A model generated the notes under the pieces. That model was not told the DNA's origin, did not search any database, and worked only from the letters and a program-made list of their open reading frames with translations. Source: Nostoc linckia z4 (GTDB lineage Bacteria; Cyanobacteriota; Cyanobacteriia; Cyanobacteriales; Nostocaceae). From it: a DNA stretch of 64,000 nt. Numbering within the stretch: position 1 is the stretch's first letter; each line of letters starts with the position of its first letter. Of this stretch, positions 36,794 to 46,596 are shown piece after piece. The position numbers and the translations under genes are program-made. The DNA is taken from the NCBI RefSeq assembly GCF_002608075.1, contig NZ_LAHA01000001.1, positions 66,757-130,756 on the forward strand. Reading direction: 5' to 3'.

Positions 36794-37462
36794 ATGCAAA
36801 AAATATGGACATCAAGGGAATTAGAATATGCTTTTCTGTTTACTTTCAGAAAAGTAAATTCAATTAATGTAGAAGGTTTTAAGTCATTTTTTCAAAATCT
36901 GCCCATCGACCCTTATATTAAAGGCAACTATCGTTCCAGAAGATTATCTCGGTTCATAGTTGCTGAGGATAAATTAATCAAATTACCTCATGGCTACCTT
37001 TTCCAAAGTAAAGAATATAATCCGTTATTGGGAGACATCAAAAGAGAGTTTGCAGAATTAGAAGATGCACTAATTGAACTTGATATTTTTAGAGATCTGA
37101 TTTTAGCATTTCATGATTCTTGTAAACTTCATCCAGAAGCAGAAATTGGAGTTCATCAAATCAGAACCATTTGTTCGCCTGATAATTTAGGTAACCCTGC
37201 ACCTGAAGGTATCCATCAAGATGGTACTGATTTTATTGGTATTTTCTCTGTGGATCGAGAAAATATCCAAGGTGGAGAAACACATTTATATGCTGCAAAA
37301 AAACAAAAACCTGTGTTTAGCAAAGTTCTAAATCCTGGAGAACTTTTATTGGTCAATGACCATGAATTTTTCCACTTTACAAGTCCTATCAAACCAGAAA
37401 TTGAAGCTCAAGGAAGTAGGGATGTGTTTGTACTAACTTCTCCTAGCTTATTAACAGAATAA
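36794..37462 (+). CDS. 2-oxoglutarate/Fe(II)-dependent oxygenase
   Basis: A 222-residue protein of the 2OG-Fe_Oxy_2 group. The core contains VHQIRTICSPDNLGNPAPEGIHQDGTDF, whose HQD is the HxD half of the iron site. NIQGGETHLYAA and LLVNDHEFFHFTSPI supply the distal His and a following basic/Ser region. Family members hydroxylate free amino acids such as isoleucine, or natural-product intermediates. The next gene downstream on the same strand is a P450, so a shared oxidative pathway is possible. The substrate is unknown. Confidence 0.85.
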   Translation: MQKIWTSRELEYAFLFTFRKVNSINVEGFKSFFQNLPIDPYIKGNYRSRRLSRFIVAEDKLIKLPHGYLFQSKEYNPLLGDIKREFAELEDALIELDIFRDLILAFHDSCKLHPEAEIGVHQIRTICSPDNLGNPAPEGIHQDGTDFIGIFSVDRENIQGGETHLYAAKKQKPVFSKVLNPGELLLVNDHEFFHFTSPIKPEIEAQGSRDVFVLTSPSLLTE

Positions 37463-37644
37463 ATTTAATATTAAATAATTTAACTGCGTTGGTTGGACTG
37501 TAAATATTTTCCCAGTAGAGAGATATGGCAGAATTCAAAATTAAGATAGGATTTATACCTTGCTTTGAGTGAAAGCTCGTATACTTAGCTTGAATCTGTT
37601 GTATGACAATCCTAGTTAATTTGTAAAACTCGCAGTGTTGAGAT

Positions 37645-37669
37645 ACCCGATTTCTGAATGAAGTCGGGT
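37645..37669 (+). terminator. Stem-loop between oxygenase and P450 genes
   Basis: ACCCGATTTC-TGAAT-GAAGTCGGGT forms a 10-bp stem with one G-U pair, followed by TTCTAATTTT. It is probably an intrinsic terminator for the oxygenase gene and would make the following P450 a separate transcript. Confidence 0.65.
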
Positions 37670-37737
37670 TTCTAATTTTCATGAATAGATGGTCACGATC
37701 AATAGTCTCTAATTTTAGTTTTGCTAAGTTATTGTAA

Positions 37738-39129
37738 ATGAAATGGATCGGAGTATTTGTCATGAAACAGCCAGCAACCCCACAAATTCCAAAAATTATA
37801 CAACTGCTTCAGTGGGTTTTTAATCCTTTAAAACTCATGGAAACATCTGCAAAGGCCTATGGCGAATGTTTTTCGCTACAGCTAACTGGTAATAACCCAC
37901 TTGTGTTGTTTAGTAATCCCCAAGCAATTCAAGAGATTTTTACAGCTCCACTTGAGCAGTTAGACGCTAAAGGTTCAGCACAACTTTTAAAATCTTTATT
38001 AGGTGACAACTCGTTAATATTGCTATCTGGCGCATCTCATCAACGCCAACGGCGATTATTGACCCCGCCTTTTCATGGCGATCGCATGAAAGCCTACGGT
38101 CAAATTATCACCAATATCACTCATGAAGTCATCAGTAAATGGAAAATTGGCGAACCTTTTTCTATCCGTGACTCCATGCAGGAAATCTCCTTAAAAGTAA
38201 TTCTCCAAGCTGTATTTGGTCTAAATCAAGGAGAACGTTTAACAAAATTGCAAGGACTGTTGCGTTCCGTTCTGGAGTTATCCGGTTCTCCCTTGCGTGC
38301 TTCCATAACATTTTTTCCCATACTGCAAGTAGATTTGGGTAACTGGAGTCCTTGGGGGATATTTTTGCGTCAAATGCAACAAATTGACGAACTCCTCTAC
38401 AGCGAAATTCAAGAACGCAGAGATCGTCCAGATGCTTCTCGTAGCGATATCCTCTCCTTGATGATGTCAGCACGCGATGTTAATGGCGAACCGATGACTG
38501 ATGTCGAATTGCGCGATGAATTAATGACTTTGTTAGTCGCAGGTCACGAAACCACCGCTTCAGCTTTGACATGGGCAATTTACTGGATTCACCATTTACC
38601 ACAAGTACGAGAAAAGCTGCTCACTGAGTTAGATAATGTGAATGAGAATGCTGATTGGAATGACATTTCTCGCTTACCTTATCTAACAGCGGTATGCCAA
38701 GAGACACTCCGCATTTACCCGATTGTCATGCTGACTATCCCTCGCATAGTCAAGAAACCCATAGAAATTATGGGCTATGAATTCCAGCCGGGGACATTAT
38801 TAACAGGTTCTATATATTTAATGCATCACCGCGAAGATTTATATCCAGAACCAAATCAGTTTAAGCCAGAGCGATTTTTACAACGCCAGTATTCACAGTA
38901 TGAATATTTACCCTTTGGTGGCGGTAATCGTACCTGTATTGGTATGGCATTTGCCATGTTTGAAATGAAATTGGTATTGGCAACAGTGCTATCACAAATG
39001 AATTTAGCATTAGTTGACAATTATCAAGTAAAACCTACCCGTCGTGGCATAACTTTAGGCCCTTCTGGCGGTAAGTGGTTAATTGCAACCAGTCAGCGAC
39101 AAAAGGTGAAAACTCCTGTGGGTGTGTAA
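37738..39129 (+). CDS. Cytochrome P450 (second, CYP110-like)
   Basis: 463 residues from ATG 37738 (MKWIGVFVMKQPATPQ); a second ATG at 37762 would give 455 residues and is equally plausible. Motifs: RQRRLLTPPFHGDRM, I-helix AGHETTASAL, ExxR (ETLRIYP), PERF, and haem loop LPFGGGNRTCIGMAFAMFE with the Cys ligand. It is clearly related to, but divergent from, the P450 at 20795-22153. The 3' end runs into a GAATTCAGGAGTCA repeat array immediately after the stop. Confidence 0.93.
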   Translation: MKWIGVFVMKQPATPQIPKIIQLLQWVFNPLKLMETSAKAYGECFSLQLTGNNPLVLFSNPQAIQEIFTAPLEQLDAKGSAQLLKSLLGDNSLILLSGASHQRQRRLLTPPFHGDRMKAYGQIITNITHEVISKWKIGEPFSIRDSMQEISLKVILQAVFGLNQGERLTKLQGLLRSVLELSGSPLRASITFFPILQVDLGNWSPWGIFLRQMQQIDELLYSEIQERRDRPDASRSDILSLMMSARDVNGEPMTDVELRDELMTLLVAGHETTASALTWAIYWIHHLPQVREKLLTELDNVNENADWNDISRLPYLTAVCQETLRIYPIVMLTIPRIVKKPIEIMGYEFQPGTLLTGSIYLMHHREDLYPEPNQFKPERFLQRQYSQYEYLPFGGGNRTCIGMAFAMFEMKLVLATVLSQMNLALVDNYQVKPTRRGITLGPSGGKWLIATSQRQKVKTPVGV

Positions 39130-39134
39130 TTTTA

Positions 39135-39376
39135 GAAGAATTCAGGAGTCAGAATTCAGAATTCAGGAGTCAGAATTCAGGAGTCAGAATTCAGGAGTCA
39201 GAATTCAGGAGTCAGGAGTCAGAATTCAGGAGTCAGAATTCAGGAGTCAGAATTCAGAATTCAGAATTCAGGAGTCAGAATTCAGAATTCAGGATTCAGG
39301 AGTCAGAATTCAGGATTCAGAATTCAGAATTCAGAATTCAGGATTCAGAATTCAGGAGTCATAATTCAGAATTAAG
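39135..39376 (+). repeat. GAATTCAGGAGTCA tandem repeat array
   Basis: About 240 bases are made of short units (GAATTCAGGAGTCA, AGAATTCAGAATTCAG, AGGAGTCAGGAGTC) in irregular order, giving many EcoRI-type GAATTC sites. The units read as EFRSQNSGVRIQ-type peptides in more than one frame; these are not genes. The reverse complement of the same unit recurs at 39577-39670. Confidence 0.85.
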
Positions 39377-39576
39377 CAAGCAAGGGTAGTTTAACGCCGT
39401 AAGTAGAACAACTTGAAAAAACCAAACTATGTTCAGTAATGTAAAAATAATAAGATTTAGTTCGTAGTCAGGACTTTAGTCCTTTTTTGAGAATTTTAGT
39501 TCTCACTACAAACCTTTAATTATTTACCCTGTTCTACTTAGGCATCGCCTAAAATCATTCTAGAAAGTGCGATCGC

Positions 39577-39670
<94 letters not shown>

Positions 39671-40345
39671 TCATACTTCCAAATTTGCACCCAAGGGAGA
39701 AGAATCATACTGCTGTAGCAAATCTTCTGGGTCATCATAAATTGCCAGCGCTTGGGATAATTGTTCGTCGCTAAAGCCACCACAGCGCAAAGCAATTACA
39801 CATACCCCTGCTTTGCCAGCAGATTCAATATCATAGGGCGAATCTCCTAGCATTACTACTTTACCAGGTGTCATTTGTCCTTTATTCAAAGCGGCTTGTA
39901 CAATGTCTGGAGCAGGTTTAGATGCTTCGGCATCATCGGATGTAGTGACTTCTGTTAGCAAATCCTCTACTTGGGCAATTTTGAGCATAATCTCAAGTTC
40001 TTGAGAACTGGCTGAACTGGCAACAACCAAATGCAATCCCGATTTTTGCATTTTTAATATTAATTCTCTGCTACCCTTGGCAGCTGTAATTTGTGGTATG
40101 TATTTATCAAATAATAGTTGTTTGCGTAAATCGGCGATCGCTTTACCAGTTCCTTCTTCACCATTTAATTCTGGTACTACTTTGGGAATAAGTTGGTCTC
40201 CCCCCATACCCATAAGCGGTCTAACTTTTTCAAAAGGCACCTCGAAGTTATAACCTGCAAATGCTTCCACCCAGGAATTTGCATGACTATCATTACTTAA
40301 AACCAGCGTGCCATCAATATCTAAAATCACCCCTTCTAATGCCAT
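39671..40345 (-). CDS. HAD-family phosphatase
   Basis: A 224-residue haloacid-dehalogenase hydrolase of the beta-phosphoglucomutase-like group: motif I ILDIDGTLVLSND (nucleophile and acid/base Asp), motif II LVVASSAS, motif III Lys in EASKPAPDIVQAAL, motif IV MLGDSPYDIESAGKAGV. A helical cap lies between motifs I and II (MGMGGDQLIPKVV). It hydrolyses small phosphate esters; the substrate is not predictable. The last residues (SSPLGANLEV) are followed directly by the CTGACTCCTGA repeat. Confidence 0.9.
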   Translation of the reverse strand: MALEGVILDIDGTLVLSNDSHANSWVEAFAGYNFEVPFEKVRPLMGMGGDQLIPKVVPELNGEEGTGKAIADLRKQLLFDKYIPQITAAKGSRELILKMQKSGLHLVVASSASSQELEIMLKIAQVEDLLTEVTTSDDAEASKPAPDIVQAALNKGQMTPGKVVMLGDSPYDIESAGKAGVCVIALRCGGFSDEQLSQALAIYDDPEDLLQQYDSSPLGANLEV

Positions 40346-40659
40346 GAAAAACCTCGCCCTTTGATTTCATAGCTGATGATGGCATGGCAAATCAGGTTAT
40401 ATCATCGTCCCAACAGCAGAGAAGGAGGTTAGAGAAAAAATGGCGATCGCTTATAATTATCTGCAATTGCGCTTGCCGTTCGAGACACTTGGGCGATCGC
40501 ACAGCGCCTCAGACAGACCCGAACAAAGCTTGTAAAATTTGTTATATCATAACCGCCTAATCACTTATCAAAAAAAAACTCCCCACCTCCCCACCTCCCC
40601 ACCTCCCCCCGTCAGTCTAAACAATAAGTCTTTAACCAGACATGATATGAGAGGTCAAG
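40346..40659. other. Short divergent intergenic region
   Basis: No gene is seen. The region contains two HIP1 sites, a poly-A run and a CTCCCCAC repeat near 40580-40605. It must hold the promoters of the HAD gene and the Uma2 gene. Confidence 0.45.
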
Positions 40660-41274
40660 ATGGTACAAACACCCGCTAGTCCAGAAACCGAAACCCTATT
40701 GATTGAGTTGCCCAAGTCCATTGGGCTGTATGTTACCCAAGAACAGTTTGCTGCTTTAGCCGCAGCCAACCGAGAATTGAGACTGGAAAGAACCGCACAA
40801 GGAGAATTAATAGTGAACCCACCAACAGGCTGGGAAACAGGAGAGCGAAATTGCAGTATTTCTGGAGAATTGTATTTGTGGTGGCGTAATGCCGGCGAAC
40901 CTGGTAAGGTCTTTGATTCTTCTACAGGCTTCATTTTACCCAATGGTGCGACTCGCTCCCCCGATGCCTCTTGGGTGAGTCAAGAACGATGGCAAGCGCT
41001 GACTTCGGCACAAAAAGGAACCTTTGCTAATATCTGTCCCGATTTTGTGGTTGAGTTACGCTCTAGTTCAGATACCCTCAAATCCCTGCAAGATAAAATG
41101 AGGGAGTATATCGACAATGGCGCTAAACTTGGTTGGTTAATCGACCCACAGCAGGGACGGGTGGAAATTTATCGACTGGCTAAGGATGTGGAAGTATTGG
41201 AAAATCCTGCCCAGTTGTCAGGTGAAGCGGTGTTGCCGGGTTTTGTCTTGAATTTGCAACGGGTGTGGGATTGA
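40660..41274 (+). CDS. Uma2 family (DUF820) restriction-endonuclease-fold protein
   Basis: This 204-residue protein is of the subtype with VTQEQFAALAAANRELRLERTAQGELIVNPPTGWETG at the N-terminus, SPDASWVSQERW, and the core ICPDFVVELRSSSDTLKSLQDKMREYIDNGAKLGWLIDPQQGRVEIYR (D, E and K of the PD-(D/E)xK fold). It ends LPGFVLNLQRVWD, the usual end. Predicted nuclease fold, unknown role. A 21-bp tandem repeat begins about 105 bases after its stop. Confidence 0.9.
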   Translation: MVQTPASPETETLLIELPKSIGLYVTQEQFAALAAANRELRLERTAQGELIVNPPTGWETGERNCSISGELYLWWRNAGEPGKVFDSSTGFILPNGATRSPDASWVSQERWQALTSAQKGTFANICPDFVVELRSSSDTLKSLQDKMREYIDNGAKLGWLIDPQQGRVEIYRLAKDVEVLENPAQLSGEAVLPGFVLNLQRVWD

Positions 41275-41377
41275 AAGCATCTTGCTTGCTATGGGTTAGA
41301 GAAGAAATAGCATTGCCTGAGATAATGTGAGAGAGAGCGTAAATGCAAAGCAAGCGATCGCCAGAATTAAAAACATT

Positions 41378-41580
41378 ACAATGTTGGTCACCAAGGTTAC
41401 GATGTTGGTCATCAACGTTACAATGTTGGTCATCAACGTTACGATGTTGGTCACCAAGGTTACGATGTTGGTCATCAACGTTACGATGTTGGTCACCAAG
41501 GTTACAATGTTGGTCACCAAGGTTACAATGTTGGTCACCAAGGTTACGATGTTGGTCACCAAGGTTACGATGTTGGTTGC
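41378..41580. repeat. 21-bp tandem repeat (about 9-10 units)
   Basis: Units of the form TTACRATGTTGGTCAYCAAS are repeated about ten times in strict 21-bp phase. The changes cluster at three positions (A/G in ACRATG, C/T in CAY and G/C before TTAC). Because 21 is a multiple of three, frames on both strands stay open and read as 7-residue repeats; none has support as a gene. It lies between the convergent Uma2 and STAND genes. Confidence 0.85.
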
Positions 41581-41649
41581 AAATGTTTAAATATAGCTGT
41601 TCTGAACTGGGAACACTGCGGTGTTCTTCAACCAAGAACCGCTTGGCTG

Positions 41650-44600
41650 TTACTTGATATTGTCGCAGAGATGGCGATCGCTCTGGCTTACATTCGGGTT
41701 ATTGTGCAAATAATCATGTAACCATTCACAGCCACGCACCAGTAAGTTATCTAACTTATCTAGAGAATTTAACTGTTGCAAATCCCACAAAATCACAGTG
41801 TTATCAGCACTGCCTAATGCCAGAGTCTTGTCATTGGGTGAAAAACTGACACTTAATATTTCTTTGCTATGTCCGCTAAGAGTTCTGATGAGAGTGCCAT
41901 TTACCCGCCAAAGTTTTACTGTCTTGTCATCACTGGCAGTGGCAATGGTGCGATCGTCGGATGAGAAACTTACACTTTTGACTTCATCGTTATGTCCGAT
42001 TAACTGTTTATAGAAGCGAAACTCACCTCCACTGTCTTGCTTCCAAAGAATCGCCGTTTTATCATTACTCGTCGTGGCAATAATTTTGCCATCGTGTGAA
42101 AAGCTAACGCTATAAACCCAACTTTTATGCGCGTTTTCTCCGGTGAGACTTTTGTAAATTTTAAACTTTTGATTGCGATCGCGCTGCCAAAGTTTTATCG
42201 TGTTGTCATCACTTGCTGAAGCAACAAATTTACTATCTGGCGACCAAGCTACACTTCTGACCCAATCGCGATGAGCTTTGAGAACTTGGTAAGGTAGGGT
42301 TTCAAACTCACCTTTGGCATCTCGCCGCCAAATTTTCACTGTATTATCCACACCACCCGCAGCCAAAAGTTGACCGTCGGGTGAAAAACTCACATCTAAT
42401 ATTTTGTCGCTATCATCACTCAGGGTTTTGATGAGGCTACCGTCCAGCTTCCAGAGTTTTACAGTTTTATCTGCACTGGCAGAGGCAATGATTTTACGAT
42501 CGGGGGAGAAAGCGACACTATTAACTTGATCTTTATGCCCCTCAAGAGTTCTGAACAAGGTACCATCATCAGATTTCCAAAGTTTCACGGTTTTGTCATA
42601 ACTAGCAGAAGCAATTATTTTGCCATCTGGTGAGAAACTCACCTTATTAACCCGATCGTCATGAGAATTGAGGGTACTTAGCACACCACTTCCTAGCCGA
42701 CCACCTTTCATGGTACTGTCAGCGCAAATGGACGCATTGCGATCGCCCTTGTGTAACAAACTTCCAGCATCAAGCTGCCAAATTTTTATCGTACTGTCAG
42801 CACTGGCGGTGACAAGAACTTTACAGTCAGGCGAGAAACGTGCAGCATAAACCCCATTTGTATGTCCTGAGAGAGTTGTCAGTAATGTACCTTCAAGCTT
42901 GCCATCAGATTTTTTGTCAAGCTTCCAAAGCTTCACTGTTTTGTCTTGGCTAGCTGAGGCAATTATCTTGCCATCGGGACTAAAACTTACATTCATAACC
43001 CTCTCTCTATGCCCTTTAAAAACTTCTAGGACTTTGCCGTCTAGGTTCCAAACTTTTACGAAGTTGTCCCGCCCAGCAGTGGCAATTATCTTACCATCCG
43101 GCGACCAAGCTACAGCCCAAACAAAGTCCTCATGCTTATCTTTAAAAGGTTTGAGGAGTTTACCGTTGGGTCTCCACAATTTTACTTTCCTGTCCCGGCC
43201 ACCCGTGGCAATGATCTGACCATCAGGTGAGAAAGCAACGCTAGTAACTCCATCTTCATATCCTGTAAATGTTCTTATTCCATAGCCGTTAGGTTTCCAA
43301 AGTTTCACAGTTTTGTCCCGACTAGCTGTAGCAAACATCTCGCCATCCGGAGAAAAACTTATTCCATAAACTCCATTGCTATTTTTGCTATTGTGAGCTT
43401 TGAACTTTTTGAACTCTTTGAATTGAGTACTTTCACGCTTCCAAAGTATCACGGTACCATCGAAATCGCCTGAAGCAATCATCTGACCGTCAGGTGAAAA
43501 ATTAACGCTCAAGACTTTATCTTTATGTCCTTCAAGAGTTTGTATTAATCTACCTTCACGATTCCATAGTTTTACCGTGTGGTCAAAACTAGCTGAGGCA
43601 ATTATTTCACCGTCAGGTGACAAATTCATGCCCCAAATTAGACCTTTATGGTCTTCTAAACGATTGCGCTCTACTAACCAGTAAACTGGTTGTTGTAGTG
43701 CTGTTACAACTTGTGTAGCAATGTATTCTTTATCCTGACTTTGTATAAAAGGTAATTGTTTTAGCAATATTCCCGCCTTGATGCCTTCTTTGAGAGCATC
43801 AAACCTTTGACCTGAGGCAAAAAGAGCTTCTGAAGTTTTACTAATGGCTATTATTCGGTTGTTTTCTACTTCTCGTTTTTGAGATTCTGCTTGCGCCCAA
43901 AATCTTCCTGATAGAACTGCCAGAATTGTCATCATAGCAACTCCAGCGATCGCCCAGTTGCGTTGCTGTTTAAGAACGCGATTTAGCTGTGCTTCAGCCT
44001 GTTGTCGTTTTTTCTTTTCCTTTTTCCGTTCTTCTAACTCTCTTGCTTGTTGTGAATGCCTAATAAAAGATACTAAATAATCATGAACTAATTGATATCG
44101 ATCGGCAGGGTCTTCAGGAATATTTAACACCAACCCCGAACCAACTAAAATTTCTAAGACTAAATTTAGTTGTTGTTCATTTGAGACAATATCTGCTGTT
44201 TTTAAATCTTCTGCTAAATTGTCAGCAGTTTTCAGGGGACGAGTGCGATTTTCGTCTGTGAGTAAATATAAAACTACTCTGGCACAACGTTCATTTTCAA
44301 AACCACAGTCTTGAATAACTTCTTCTAAAAATCCCTCTACCAACTTTTCTTTTGTGCCTGCCTGAAGATATTTTTCTAAAGTTGTAATTTTATGTGTTTG
44401 GAGTTGCGCTCCTACAATTTGCAATTCAATCGGGCGTACTTCTCCCTGGTCTGATAAATCTTCCAGTAATTTATCAATTAACACAGGTTCTAAATAAAAG
44501 TTGGTTTGCTTAGTTAAACTCTGGACAACAGCTTTGGCATCTTCCGAAGATAAATTTTTTAATTCATAACGAATATACTTATCTAGAATATTATTATTAA

Positions 44601-46596
44601 TTGCTGTAAAATTAAATAAGCGATCGCATTCTAATAAATAATGTAAATAATCTTCTCTCAAACAAAGAATCACCTTCACAAAAGGAATATCTAAGCAAAA
44701 GTGCAAAAAATTATAAAATGGCTGCCTTTTACTTTTATCTGTGTAAACAAAGAAAAATTCTTCAACCTGATCGAAAATCAAAACTGTTAACAGATTACGC
44801 TCGGCATTTTTATGTAAATTTTCACATATAGATTCTATGGAAATACTAGACGTACCATTATTGGCTAAACGTTTTCCTAATATCCCCATCCAATCTGTAT
44901 AGACTCTGACGATAATAGGTAATACGTCACGAGCATCAATTGATTGCAGTTGCAGAGCAGGTATTAAACCGCCGATTAAAATCGAACTTTTACCTACACC
45001 GGAATGACCATGAAATACAGTTAATTTATGGTCATTACGGCTCATTCTTTCTCGTAATCTATCCACATCTTTTTGACGGCCAGAAACAGCAATTTCTTGG
45101 GCAACTTTTACTGAATTTTCTATTTGCACTAATGCCGGATTAATTACCTCATACTGAGGATTTAAATAAGCTGCTCCAATGAAAGCGCGAAAACCATATT
45201 GATGTTCAATTTGAATTTGTTCTTGCTTAATCTGAAAAGCTTCAAGATATTGACGTTGATGATAATAAATTTCTCGTAAATTTTTTAATATGGAAATATA
45301 AAGCTCTGGATCGTATTGAGGTTTAGTTTTTTGTTTGGCAGTTTTTAGAGTAATTAAAGCATCTTGTATCTTCTTAAGCTGTTGTTGCGCTCTAGCTAGT
45401 GCAAATAAATACCAACCCTGATGAGAATATAAGACTAATTCTAAATTAGCATTGGCTTCAGTAGATTGATTAGCAGCTACAATAGAAAGAGCTTGTTCCG
45501 CAGCTTGTTTGGCTTTATTCCAATCAGATTTAGCCAGTGCTACCTCAGAAATAAATCCGTAAGCTCTCGCTTCTCTAAACCAATCAGGATAAGTTTGATA
45601 TAGCTTTAAAGCTTTTTGTGCAACCTTTTCTAACTCATCCCATAGTTCGAGTTTTTGCAGTACTTCTCCTAGAGCATTGATAAATTTTGCGATTAAGTCG
45701 GGACAATTTGCTTGTTCAAATACCTCCAGACATTTTTGATAATAATCTTTAGCTTGTAAGCAAGCAGATTGCTCTTGTGTTAAGTGTTGCACTGCATAAG
45801 TACGCCACCATAACCCCAAATTGTACAGTACACATCCTTGCTGCTCTAGTTTAGAAATCTGCTGCCAAAGTGTTAAACTGCGTTCATAATGCTGGCGTGA
45901 CTGTTCCATCGAAACCGCATCTCGACCGAGAACAAATTCTAAACTAGCTTCTAGTTCTGCGTCTAACTTCACACCGCGTTTTTGCAGTTCGGTTTGTGCT
46001 AATTCCAGTTCCACGCGCTGCGGCGAACCAATTGCGAGATTGAGTGCAGAATTATCAAGAAATTTTCCTGCACCAGCATCCATAACTTGCTCAAAAACTG
46101 ACTCAGCAGTTTGTTTGATTAATTTAACTAAATCAATAGTAGCGATCGCAGTGGGAATTATTGTTGCCCAATTCTCGAAATCTGTTGCTAATCTTATCAA
46201 CTTTTGTAGAACTTGGTCATTAACCAATAAAATCACCGGGAACGGTAAATTTTTTCTAAACTCCTCTCGTACTTGGTTAGCTGAAGTTAAAACTGTATCA
46301 ATATCTTTAACCGATTCCAAACCAAAAACCATTAACGCTGGTGGCTGTTCATCTGCGAGTTCTTCACCTATACAGGTGTAAAGAGTTTTCACTGACGTAG
46401 GTAAGGTGATTTCACGAATTTTAACAGGAGATAGTTCCTGTAGACGTTGTACTATATCCTGACGTAAAACTGCATAATTACAACGCAATAAAATCAGCAA
46501 AAATTCTCCTTGAGAAAGGGTAATTGCTCGCACCAGAGTTTGCAATGAACGTTCATTTTCAACGTTCAAATATTCTGGCTCGTTTTGATTACTCAT
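41650..46596 (-). CDS. STAND NTPase with TPR sensor part and 14 WD40 repeats
   Basis: 1648 residues. Residues 1-190 are an alpha/beta region (LLILLRCNYAVLRQDIVQRL) like the N-terminus of cyanobacterial nSTAND proteins. Residues 240-470 are TPR-like helices. The nSTAND1 NTPase (about 480-860) has Walker A GHSGVGKSS (530-538) and Walker B TVLIFDQVEEFF (604-615). A single membrane helix (about 880-900, WAIAGVAMMTILAVLSG) follows a charged coiled coil. Residues 980-1615 are fourteen WD40 units (FSPDGKIIASAS...VKLW), enough for two seven-bladed propellers, then GCEWLHDYLHNNPNV...RHLCDNI. STAND proteins are signal-triggered switches, many in immunity or cell death. It overlaps the upstream ATPase gene by 4 bases. 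Confidence 0.9.
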   Translation of the reverse strand: MSNQNEPEYLNVENERSLQTLVRAITLSQGEFLLILLRCNYAVLRQDIVQRLQELSPVKIREITLPTSVKTLYTCIGEELADEQPPALMVFGLESVKDIDTVLTSANQVREEFRKNLPFPVILLVNDQVLQKLIRLATDFENWATIIPTAIATIDLVKLIKQTAESVFEQVMDAGAGKFLDNSALNLAIGSPQRVELELAQTELQKRGVKLDAELEASLEFVLGRDAVSMEQSRQHYERSLTLWQQISKLEQQGCVLYNLGLWWRTYAVQHLTQEQSACLQAKDYYQKCLEVFEQANCPDLIAKFINALGEVLQKLELWDELEKVAQKALKLYQTYPDWFREARAYGFISEVALAKSDWNKAKQAAEQALSIVAANQSTEANANLELVLYSHQGWYLFALARAQQQLKKIQDALITLKTAKQKTKPQYDPELYISILKNLREIYYHQRQYLEAFQIKQEQIQIEHQYGFRAFIGAAYLNPQYEVINPALVQIENSVKVAQEIAVSGRQKDVDRLRERMSRNDHKLTVFHGHSGVGKSSILIGGLIPALQLQSIDARDVLPIIVRVYTDWMGILGKRLANNGTSSISIESICENLHKNAERNLLTVLIFDQVEEFFFVYTDKSKRQPFYNFLHFCLDIPFVKVILCLREDYLHYLLECDRLFNFTAINNNILDKYIRYELKNLSSEDAKAVVQSLTKQTNFYLEPVLIDKLLEDLSDQGEVRPIELQIVGAQLQTHKITTLEKYLQAGTKEKLVEGFLEEVIQDCGFENERCARVVLYLLTDENRTRPLKTADNLAEDLKTADIVSNEQQLNLVLEILVGSGLVLNIPEDPADRYQLVHDYLVSFIRHSQQARELEERKKEKKKRQQAEAQLNRVLKQQRNWAIAGVAMMTILAVLSGRFWAQAESQKREVENNRIIAISKTSEALFASGQRFDALKEGIKAGILLKQLPFIQSQDKEYIATQVVTALQQPVYWLVERNRLEDHKGLIWGMNLSPDGEIIASASFDHTVKLWNREGRLIQTLEGHKDKVLSVNFSPDGQMIASGDFDGTVILWKRESTQFKEFKKFKAHNSKNSNGVYGISFSPDGEMFATASRDKTVKLWKPNGYGIRTFTGYEDGVTSVAFSPDGQIIATGGRDRKVKLWRPNGKLLKPFKDKHEDFVWAVAWSPDGKIIATAGRDNFVKVWNLDGKVLEVFKGHRERVMNVSFSPDGKIIASASQDKTVKLWKLDKKSDGKLEGTLLTTLSGHTNGVYAARFSPDCKVLVTASADSTIKIWQLDAGSLLHKGDRNASICADSTMKGGRLGSGVLSTLNSHDDRVNKVSFSPDGKIIASASYDKTVKLWKSDDGTLFRTLEGHKDQVNSVAFSPDRKIIASASADKTVKLWKLDGSLIKTLSDDSDKILDVSFSPDGQLLAAGGVDNTVKIWRRDAKGEFETLPYQVLKAHRDWVRSVAWSPDSKFVASASDDNTIKLWQRDRNQKFKIYKSLTGENAHKSWVYSVSFSHDGKIIATTSNDKTAILWKQDSGGEFRFYKQLIGHNDEVKSVSFSSDDRTIATASDDKTVKLWRVNGTLIRTLSGHSKEILSVSFSPNDKTLALGSADNTVILWDLQQLNSLDKLDNLLVRGCEWLHDYLHNNPNVSQSDRHLCDNIK

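Noticed and set aside
39075-39389. Proteins with EFRSQNSGVRIQ repeats
   Set aside because: Short AGGAGTCAGAATTC units stay open in several frames; no promoter, ribosome site or family.
41180-41657. Seven-residue repeat proteins on both strands (MLVTKVT, NIVTLVT, QHRNLGD types)
   Set aside because: A 21-bp repeat leaves every frame open; simultaneous open frames on both strands point to repeat DNA rather than genes.
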